Of a DNA stretch of 32,348 nucleotides, positions 31,215 to 32,348 are shown piece after piece. This DNA is from Nemertoderma westbladi. Its lineage: Eukaryota; Xenacoelomorpha; Nemertodermatida; Nemertodermatidae. A model generated the notes under the pieces. It made no database searches. It worked only from the letters and a program-made list of their open reading frames with translations, and had not been told where the DNA came from. The stretch is taken from positions 1-32,348 of the forward strand of contig JAUCBJ010006870.1 of the NCBI GenBank assembly GCA_032718475.1. The letters run 5' to 3'. Made by a program: the position numbers and the translations under genes. Position 1 is the first letter of the stretch; every line of letters starts with the position of its first letter.

Positions 31215-31223
31215 GTGTTCCGC
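31215..31223. repeat. Direct repeat flanking the right-edge element, left copy
   Basis: gtgttccgc recurs at 31998-32006, on the far side of the inverted-repeat element. Confidence 0.75.
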
Positions 31224-31997
31224 CCAGGCAGCAAATGGAGTGCAAAAATCGCAACACGTTGTGTGCGGTTTTGAAATAGTGCGCGGTAAAAGCACAAAAG
31301 TGAGCGGAATTGAAATAAAAGCTGAAAAGTGCGCGGAATTGTGTGAAAGTGCGCGGTAATCTGTGCAAAATATTAAAAGTCAAAGTGCACGGATGAGGTG
31401 TAAAAAAAAGTTATAAAATGTGTGCAAAACTGCAATTTAATGAGAAAAATAATTCTGTAATTAGCCATAAAAAATTTCACTCGCTTCGCTCGCGTTTCTT
31501 TTCCATTTTGCATTGTTAATGTTAAAATTAAAAAATTTCGCTCGCTTCGCTTGCGTTTATTTTTCATTTTAGACCTACTGACTGACTGACCTACATCATA
31601 CATGCTACATATAAAATTAAAAATTTCACACGCTTCGCTCGCGTTTCGTTTTCATCTTACATCTGTACATTGTTAAAATGAAAAATTTCGCTCACGTTTT
31701 TTTTTTCATTTTGCATTGCTTAAATTTAATTTTTTATTTCTTTACGTTAATAAATAATACATATACTGATATATATAATTTTATATATGTAATTTTATAT
31801 ATAATATATAATTTTTTGATTTATTTATTTATTCCTCAGTTCCTGTATTCGTCAGTTCGTATGTTTGTGTGAATTGAATTGTTTTTCAGCTTGGTGTGCG
31901 CGTTTTTTCAGTCCATGCGCGGTACATTGTCAGATATTGCGCGGCTGAAAAATTGTGCGCGGGCGTTGTGCGCGGTTCAGTGGTGGTTTGCAGCCTG
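31224..31997. mobile_element. Non-autonomous hAT-like element with internal repeat arrays
   Basis: The left end reads CAGGCAGCAAA from 31225, and the complement of the right end reads CAGGCTGCAAA. A direct repeat gtgttccg(c) abuts both sides, with one extra base on the left, matching the 8-bp hAT target duplication. The left arm (31255-31395) carries about six copies of a gtgcgcggt/aattg-like word. The right arm (31892-31980) carries about five more in the same orientation. The middle holds about four degenerate copies of a unit of roughly 60 bases with cgcttcgctcgcg. There is no transposase, so movement would need an autonomous relative. Confidence 0.78.
31462..31722. repeat. Degenerate tandem repeat with cgcttcgctcgcg core
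   Basis: Four copies of a unit starting aaaaatttc, then cgctcgcttcgctcgcg, gtttctttttcatttt and a variable end. Copies start near 31468, 31529, 31619 and 31679. The last copy lacks part of the core. Confidence 0.82.
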
Positions 31998-32006
31998 GTG
32001 TTCCGC
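31998..32006. repeat. Direct repeat flanking the right-edge element, right copy
   Basis: gtgttccgc matches 31215-31223. Confidence 0.75.
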
Positions 32007-32348
32007 TACCTGGCTACCGATAGGCCTACCAGCCTACTGACAGACCGGATAAATCAGTAAATACTGAAATACCGGTACTGGTGACGACTGGCATAGCAAC
32101 AAATCACACTTTAACAAGTACGGTCGGTACCTTCAGATCTTCATCACATACAATCACACATGTGCAATTACAGTGCAATCACATACTGCTGTACTACTAA
32201 CTGTGTACTGGTTTCTGGGTATACCACTGCCTGACTGCTGCACTGTACCAGTACAGCAGTACTGCAGTAAACTGCTGTACTGGTATAGGCCAGTAGTCAA
32301 TGAGCCTAACTGCTGAACTGCCTAGGCAATAATAGTCTTTCTTTAGGG
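32007..32348. other. Palindrome-rich right edge without a gene
   Basis: Dense in short self-complementary words: accggtactggt near 32070, gtaccagtacagcagtactgcag near 32245, and similar text beyond. I see no coding frame or known element. Confidence 0.6.

Noticed and set aside
31085-31603. Minus-strand frames at 31085-31297, 31138-31383 and 31373-31603
   Set aside because: They overlap the ends and repeats of the hAT-like element and show no transposase motif.

Overview
This window is metazoan nuclear DNA. The signs are eukaryotic gene structure (a splice acceptor, an RS-domain splicing factor, an axonemal dynein assembly protein) and a mixture of LINEs, a BEL/Pao LTR retrotransposon, a tRNA-derived SINE and several short inverted-repeat DNA transposons. 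Recurring words such as taggcctac and taccggtac, together with moderate A+T richness, suggest a marine invertebrate. I cannot fix the phylum from the sequence. DNAAF8 points to an animal with motile cilia or flagella.

Layout. 1-1.8 kb: an edge region with a promoter-like stretch on the minus strand, a 25-bp triplicate repeat and a truncated minus-strand LINE fragment. 1826-5751: a BEL/Pao element on the minus strand with two nearly identical LTRs, a 5-bp target duplication, a primer-binding site, gag-protease, and an internally deleted pol. It sits next to what looks like a hAT transposase relic. 6.0-6.9 kb: degenerate repeats bounded by an inverted repeat. 6952-9763: an almost complete but dead plus-strand LINE with a 16-bp target duplication. 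9.8-16.2 kb: gene-free DNA holding short tandem arrays, a 413-bp inverted-repeat element, a tRNA-SINE and a 249-bp hAT-type MITE. 16407-19265: a PNISR homologue in one coding exon. 19.3-22.0 kb: a LINE relic, a minisatellite and a perfect 559-bp tandem duplication. 22052-23866: a second 5'-truncated LINE. 25980-30545 (minus strand): a DNAAF8-like protein of 1521 residues in one open frame, ending in several nucleoside-diphosphate-kinase-like modules. 31.2-32.0 kb: a roughly 775-bp non-autonomous hAT-like element with unusual internal repeats.

The two host genes converge (PNISR on plus, DNAAF8 on minus) and have unrelated jobs: nuclear pre-mRNA splicing versus cytoplasmic assembly of ciliary dyneins. 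Both are long and uninterrupted by introns within the coding part, which is unusual for these families in vertebrates. The most promising less-familiar items are the pseudo-NDK architecture fused to the DNAAF8 N-terminus, the structured hAT-like element at the right edge, and the two other MITE families with clean ends.
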